In this document: positions 57,261-64,000 of the stretch, one piece after another | Numbering within the stretch: the first letter of the stretch is position 1 | Layout of the letters: each line of letters begins with the position of its first letter | Made by a program: the position numbers and the translations under genes | Assembly: GCA_005784505.1 (NCBI GenBank) | Contig: VCAZ01000013.1 | Coordinates: forward strand, 1 to 64,000 | DNA: 64,000 nt | Reading direction: 5' to 3' | Source of the DNA: Bagarius yarrelli | Taxonomy: Eukaryota; Chordata; Actinopteri; Siluriformes; Sisoridae | The notes under the pieces: model-generated | Told to the model about the DNA's origin: nothing | Seen by the model: only the letters and a program-made list of their open reading frames with translations | Database searches by the model: none

Positions 57261-58664
57261 CCATGGCCAACAGTTTGCGTGATCAGGAATTGAAAGTCTC
57301 CCCCACTGAAAATTACAACAAAATCATTCTATATTAATATAACCATGAATATATTTGTGAGAAAATGCAAAACATATTTAAAACATGTCTTCCTTTTCTA
57401 TTAGAGGGCAACATCCTTGGCGGGAATACAGACTGGAAGACACAATCACCCCGAGAAAAATTCGGCTAGCAATTTTTCGCAAATGATACCTAAATCTTAA
57501 ATGGGACCTAAGAGGACTGAAGAAACTGACTGGGCGTATTCACAAAAACACCTTTTAAACAGAATCTGCAATTATTCAGGTGATAAAAGACTGGGATTAG
57601 TGTAATAAACCTTCTGCAACTCTCTATGTACTCTGTCTGAATGGAGCGAGGAGCTTTAGAGTTTATGAAACCCTCCATTTAAAGAAGAATGGATTTTATT
57701 TCAGCTTGTTCACGCTCAATTTTTGGAGAAAATCTTAAACGTCCTTGAACGGTTTAGTTAATTTAATCTTTTTATTTTTTTTTTACAGAAATATCTTGTT
57801 GGCTATATGCACACTAGTTAAAGAACCATTTAAAGCAAAGCATCGATAAAGGAGAAATGGGAAGAAAACAAAATGGCGAGAATAGCCACAATGCTGCTCT
57901 CCTTTTAATAATATAAATATTTATAAAAAATAAAAAGAAATGAATCAGATACCTTGATTTTACTTACCTTTCAGACGTTTCTGTGGCTGAATTATAAAAA
58001 AAATCGAATTTTATAATACCCCTCGGCTGACATATTGTATTTGTGTTCATAAACTGTATTTAACTATATATTTTATGCATCCCTCTCCTTTCTACCTGTT
58101 AATTAAATACTATTTTTATTATAATGTCTCTCTCGGTCTAATTTTATTCAGTTTGATTCTTTTGTTATGACCACATCAGTCAAAAACAGCATTTTGAAAG
58201 GATTTTGCATATGACCAAAAACATTTAAATTTAGTCAATAGAAATATTTTACAAGAATGATTTAGAATTATTTTATTAGCGCCAAAGATGCTCAGTGTTT
58301 CTGGAAACATAATGTTACAGTTACAACTTTTAGCTAAAAAAAAAAAAAAGGCTGAAGGCTATGAATTAGGGCTGGCATGTTTATTTTATTAGCTTACACT
58401 GATACTATACTCTTGAATTATTACATACTACAACCAATAATAAAATAAATAAATAAATAAATAACGTAATTTATGAATTAATTAATTAACAATGGAAATT
58501 GCTTTAAGGTTATTCTAGTCAGATAAATTGCTCACGTCACTCTTTTAGCCAGATTTTCAAGTGCTGTAATTGTGTTTAAAACCCAAAACAAAATCAATAT
58601 GTGAAGGTTTTTCTTAGTATGTCACACAAATCTTTCATTTTTTTCCTCCCATGTCTGCCGTGCA

Positions 58665-58860
58665 AGCTTTCGTCACAGTGGATCATTGATTTGCGTATTT
58701 GATTTGGCCCAGGTTTCAGCTGGATGACCTTCCTGACAGAAAGCCTTGCATTTTTTCTCCTCAGGCCTCAGGCTGGCACAGTGGCTACACTGACCTGTGT
58801 AACCCCCAATGTCTGGGTCAGTTTCTAGTCAGGACTTGAACTTGGGATGTAGATGTGAAA
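58665..58860. repeat. Dispersed repeat with CAGCTGGATGACCTTCCTGA
   Basis: TTTGGCCCAGGTTTCAGCTG, then GATGACCTTCCTGACAGAAA and a SINE-like GACTTGAACTTGGG, correspond to a repeat often seen in fish genomes. The class is uncertain. Confidence 0.4.
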
Positions 58861-61800
58861 GAAAATGTTCATAAAACATAAATAAGAACACGTCATAATT
58901 ATATATAACAACGATTTGCTGGGTAAATTGAATGTATTTAACATGTCAGCGTGCTGGACGCTTAAATGAGCTGTAGGATTTTAGTTCTGATTTACTGATG
59001 GTACCCAGTGAGTTTACTATTTATGTTTATATATAAATAGTATATGAAGATACTAATCTTGGTGTCACCCTGACAAAACCGTATACGATATTTTATATTA
59101 GCTCACCTGTATTAGCAGCAGGGAATAAACACTATGTGCAATAATAAAGCATCAGTGAGGTCATTTCACTGTAAAGTATTTAAACTGATTCTCAGTGTGA
59201 CGCTCTAACAGTTTTAGCGATCTTACCTCATACAAAATTCACATGTACAGAAGGTTATAACACTAAGGTTATAACTCAAGTGCATTTCAATTGTGACATG
59301 TTTTATTAACTGTAAAAATAAACCCATATGCATGCAGCATGCACAAACCAAACGCAAGAACACACTCATTATGATATCCAGAAGTTGTTAAGTCGAATAC
59401 AATGTGTTACAAATCAGCATCGAGCCGTGTTTTGACACACACCGTACCGGTAACCCCTTTTTAACACACACACACACACTCTGGCGCACACAGCATAATG
59501 CACCCACACGCATGCATACGAACGCACAGCCCGATGATCTTTCATTTGTGTTAACCATAAACCGTGCATCTTAAATCTCATCAATCTGCAAAACCCAAAA
59601 AAGGGAAAAAATGTATGAAAACCACACACCACAGGTGCACATCTGCATCGAGAATCCGAAAATAAGCGACAACAGTGAGTGGTAACCTTGTAGCTTCTCA
59701 GCTTAGGTAAAAAAGTCAGTAATTAAAAATATATTTGCTTTTTTATACACATTATTAACTAAATAAAGAAAACTGGGTTGACATTTCTAACATCTTTAAA
59801 ACTATTTATCAAATAAATCATCAAATATTTGTTTGTTGCCTTATTTGTTTGTTATTTGCCAGTAATTTCTGGATAATATTAATATACATACAAAAAGAAA
59901 ATGTGTTTATACAGTATAGATTAAAGCTGACTATATAAGAAGTTGTGCCACTATGTGTTACAGCATAAAACACACGTTGGGTCACTCGCTGCTATACAAA
60001 ACAAACACCTGCTATTTCAGACGGCTTCACGTGTTCATCCATGTAGCTGCGGTTATCTAAAGTTTTCTGATGATACAGATATTTTTGATAGTAGCTACTT
60101 TCTTTAGGATATGGTGGTTTGTAGAGTCAGCTTAATTTGATTATTTAAATAAAATGCGCAAGACGAGTGCAGACTGTTGACTCGCCTCTGCGTGTAACGC
60201 CGTGGGAAGTTGCAAAACATTTGGTGATTACAATGTTAAAATATTCAGGTCATATTAGATCATCATGGTCTTTCACATCTGTAGGATTTTCTGCTGGTGT
60301 GATATAAGCTTAACGGCTTTAGTTGGTTACACTGCAATGGTACATTTTATTGTACGATCGATTTGTTTCCCTCACACTATTGCAAAATAAAACAATCCAC
60401 ACTTTATTTTGAACATTTTAAAATCTACCCCTAAAAGAAAGGTTTGCTTGTATCTGTCTTTCCAAGTTTTATGTATATGTTTGACGTCTTCGTTTTATAA
60501 ATATTGACTCAGTTACAAAATCGCGAATTCGGTAAAAAAATCCCATTTCCATTCTTCACATCTGATAAAGTACAACTGTTTTGAGCGAGTAAATTCGTAT
60601 CGCAAAAACATGATAAATATCTACGTTTTTATTCCGATGTTATTTCCATATCATAATAGCATCATCGTATTGAAAAACAATACTATACTTACCTGTCTCT
60701 GTCCACACCAGGTGTTGTTTCAGGCAACAATTCGACCTGTAATTTCTGTCTGCCATTGTTTTTTCTTATTTTACAATCCTCTCTAAAATGATGTTGCCTT
60801 TAAACAGGACCGACTTTGTCTTGGTTGCACAAATGCACAAGCGAAAAAAAAAAAGAAAAAAGAGCACCTACACAGACAGCCTCCTCCCAAATGACTGGGA
60901 TAGTGAAAGGATTCACTAAGTCCTTAATCCAGCGATATGCAACCAATTATTGGGACATGCTTAACTGTAAAAACACTAGAGCTGCCGAATTAGCTCAAAT
61001 AGCGAGTCATGGTGTTGAGGATGTTGTCGAAAGGACTGGGATCGAATCTTATTCGCGTTTAACAGTAAAGACGTGACGGGATAGAGTGTTTGCCGATATT
61101 TTCCTAACGTTTTCTTTTATTCAAGATGTGAAAAAGGTTTTTTCCTTTAGAAGCGTGTGCACACTAACCCCTTTCTGAAACTTATATTTAAAGTACAACA
61201 AAGGCCACACTTGGCGAGTCACAACCACCCACCTACTGCCATTTACCCAGCGTGTATTCACAATTTCAAACAAACATGGCACAATCTGCTGACGCAAGCA
61301 AAGCGAGCAACTTGGCACGATTTTACTGGCGGTTTTATACGTGAATGGGTTTCAATGTAAACTCTACCTCCATCAGAGCACTTGGCCGAGCATTTACAAC
61401 AACAGATTGAAGTCCGTCATGTGCTACGTCATTTATGAAACACGTCTGAGTCCAAGCCATCTCGTTCGACATAACGATACTTACTTCACAAGCAATAAAC
61501 ACACACTCTCCCACATACACACAGACATCCTAACACTAAGCATACTCACATCCTAATGATAGTTACATTCATTAGTGCGTTTTTTATTTGTTGTTATTAT
61601 TTTTTTTTATTATTGCTAATTGTTGATAATTGTTGTGAATTTTTATTGGTGTCCACTTTCGTAAAAGATTTTTCATTTCAAGGTGTTTTTTCCCTGATAT
61701 ATAAAGGTAACTTACCAAAATAATTTGAACCACAAGCAAAATATTTCAACTCATTGAAAACACTTTGCTTGTGATTTGTTTCTATACAATTTGGCAATAA

Positions 61801-62560
61801 CAATATTGTTTTCGCAATAGATGTTTTTACTTTACACAACAGATATATATATTATCAAATATTTTATTTGTAGTAAATCGTCCAAAAACACTCCAAAATC
61901 TTTATTTTTAATTGAATTTTATCCTCGTTTTAAGTTTTTTTTTAAAAAAATATAGAGGGAAATAACATTAAAAAACTAAAAAAGAGAGAAAATCTCTTTC
62001 TTTCTGTATATCTTTTTTGTTTTTAGGTTTTTTTTACCAGCCTAATGTGTTACACATCTGAATGCTGTAAAAAGTTAAAAAAAAAACCTGCAGTAACTTT
62101 GTCCTAAATCTGAGAATGGTTTTGATGGTTGATGACACTTTATCCCCCAGAATCCACAGACATGCACACATACACACACACGCACACACACCTATACCCA
62201 TGCCTATAGTCTACATCCAACCCGCCTACACACAGACAACACCATCAGACAGCAACAAAGTCCAAATTTTAATATTATTTGACAATAATTATCTGCTGAA
62301 TTATTACTGTATTTAAAAATATTCTAATATAAAACATTTTAAGCATGAATTATTATTTAGGTTAAAGAGCGAAAACATTACGGTTTACGGCTTCACTTGA
62401 TGATTGCAGAATTTAATGTCTTAGAATTTTTTTTAATTTTAAATAGTATTCTGTTTTATTGTAAATGTCATGAAAGACATACTCCAAATAATATTCTGTT
62501 ATCATAAACTGATAAGGGTAAATATATACCTATAGTGTGTGAGGGAGTTCATGTAGTGCA

Positions 62561-62562
62561 CA

Positions 62563-62603
<41 letters not shown>
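62561..62603. repeat. (CA)n microsatellite
   Basis: This is a long CA tract with one interruption (ATA). Confidence 0.95.
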
Positions 62604-62606
<3 letters not shown>

Positions 62607-63294
62607 GAGGATCGCAACTGTACTTGACTTGAATTGAATTTGTTCTAGTCTTATTGTTAAAATTCAAACTGGATTCATGGGTTCTAATATTAACTCCACA
62701 CTATAACAAAGTGACAGTAATATAAAGCTGAACTTTGCAACAGTTTCCAAAAAAAGAGTCATTTGTAATGACAAACTTAAAATAAAGTAACGCAGCATTG
62801 GCATCATCGTAAGCACGCTCAAACGCAATACTCACTCTGGTGTCTTGTGATACTGGCTAAGAATTTACCCTTGCCAGTAAATATGAGTCACATTTTAAGC
62901 AAGAACAGGAATACAATTTGGGGAAAAAACAACCATCGCTTTTTTTTTTTTTTTTTTTAAATTCCACCATTATAGAAAATGCATTGAATCTGTATTTATA
63001 TATATTCTATATGCTTTCTTATTTAGATGAATTTAACCTACTACTTCTTTCATGTAGTAAAAATGTGTGATATTTTAATATTTATCGATGCACTAACAAA
63101 TAATAATAATAAAAAAAATTTAAATAAAAATGAAATATTCTTGTTTTTTCTCTGTTGTATGAGAATGAAACCTCCTGTGGCACTGCTGACTTAAAATTTC
63201 TGATTTTTAAAAACTATTTGTACAAAATATGTGAACAATCCTGCTATTTCCTTAATGTATTATTTCTATTTACATTGTCAATTCGGCATGCTCT

Positions 63295-63440
63295 TTGATT
63301 CAGTCTCCAGGGGTCAAGGGTCTTGGCCGAAAGCCCAACAGTGTTTTTTGTTTTTTTTGACAGTACTGGGATTTAAACTCACAACCTACTGGTCAATACT
63401 AACCCAAGGTTATGCACCTTCTCACCTTATGTCAGTGTGT
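63295..63440 (-). repeat. Decayed tRNA-derived SINE
   Basis: GGGTCAAGGGTCTTGGCCGA, CCCAACAGTG and GGGATTTAAACTCACAACCT correspond to the reverse of the SINE body and B-box seen at 4500-4735 and 20900-21118. It is heavily diverged. Confidence 0.45.
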
Positions 63441-64000
63441 GTAAATAATTTCTTAGACATACGTTATTACAATATCATTAACTTCTCATGATTTGTGCAG
63501 ATTGTTCCAGTGCAATATTCCTGCTGCTGGAGAGATAAAACACCTACTGATTTACTGCAGCTTATAACCATGTGTCAATCTGTAAACTGCTGAGTCACAG
63601 AAACGCAATTCAGTGACAAGAGGAGGCTTAAAGAAACAACTTCTTTTTCTTATGTTTATAAACTTATGTTTATAAGTTTCTTACTGTACTTATAAACATG
63701 TATAGCTTTTTAACGTGATCATAAGTAGAAGTTAATTTTATACACAATGTAAAGCTCTAAAACTTTGGTAAAAAAAAAGAAGTAAAACACACACACACAC
63801 ACGCTCACACACACGTTTGTAAAGGATTCGTTTACAACAGCACTTTTTTTATTGTACGTATGAACATGCATAGCTTTATGACGTGATCATAAGTATAAGT
63901 TAACTCTAAAACTCTAAAACTAGTTAAAAAAAAAGTTCAACACACTTACACACTCCGGACATTTGAATGTTTGGGTAAATGAAAGTCTCACCTGTGTGTG

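Larger units (their letters stand above)
55000..64000. other. Distal right part of the window
   Basis: No coding exon was recognised. A GC-richer stretch at 55480-55810 is open on the plus strand for 110 codons but matches nothing I know. Strong minus-strand splice donors occur at 57967-57968 (GAAAG|GTAAGT), 60690-60691 (GACAG|GTAAGT) and close to the right end (ACACAG|GTGAGA near 63991). Confidence 0.35.

Noticed and set aside
60984..61060. tRNA-like stretch with TTAGCTCAAATAGCGA and GGGATCGAATCTT
   Set aside because: It has degenerate A and B boxes, but I could not fold a credible acceptor stem or anticodon arm. It is at best a decayed tRNA-related scrap.

Overview
The window is eukaryotic, vertebrate and almost certainly teleost nuclear DNA. 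It is AT-rich, with short exons split by long introns, clean GT-AG junctions and many fish-type repeats (tRNA-derived SINEs, Tc1, hAT-like MITEs, an RTE tail, a Ty3/Gypsy remnant). No operon, CRISPR array, prokaryotic gene or virus was seen. I did not identify the species. The repeat content would fit an otophysan fish such as a catfish or characin, but that is only an impression.

Three protein-coding genes can be read. (1) mkrn2os (MKRN2 opposite strand), + strand, four exons between 229 and 2793. Its first exon appears to lie left of the window or is unrecognised. (2) tsen2, the catalytic tRNA-splicing endonuclease subunit, - strand, twelve exons from 19888 down to 5456. It joins in frame to 480 codons with the catalytic Tyr/His/Lys triad intact. 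(3) pparg, the nuclear receptor PPAR-gamma, - strand, six coding exons from 42919 down to 27109. Its 5' non-coding part should lie in 42.9-64 kb or beyond. The order PPARG-TSEN2-MKRN2OS, with MKRN2OS running against the other two, is the same as in mammals.

The most striking thing is in the first coding exon of pparg. The N-terminal AF-1 region carries seventeen tandem copies of a 21-bp unit (42358-42713), encoding a Tyr/Gln-rich heptad close to S/N-Y-R-A/T-Q-E-N/S. One copy (42441-42460) is 20 bp, so the frame is lost and the Met frame stops after 190 codons. Adding the missing base to the count restores an in-phase 609-residue receptor through every downstream junction. This is either a sequencing or assembly indel in a repeat, or a segregating loss-of-function length allele. 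The ligand-binding domain has fish-type pocket changes (Ile for the helix-5 His, Met for the helix-12 Tyr) and Ala where mammals have the CDK5-phosphorylated Ser.

The rest is intronic or intergenic. TSEN2 introns (5.5-19.7 kb) hold Tc1 remnants, a 12-bp tandem array, SINEs and an inverted repeat around (TA)n. The 19.9-27.1 kb gap between tsen2 and pparg holds the likely tsen2 promoter, SINEs and MITEs. PPARG introns hold a hAT-type MITE with a target-site duplication, a second 21-bp minisatellite, a Gypsy gag/integrase remnant and a 40-bp perfect palindrome carrying nuclear-receptor half-sites. From 42.9 kb to the right end I see no coding exon, only repeats and a few strong minus-strand splice donors that could be 5'-UTR exons of pparg.
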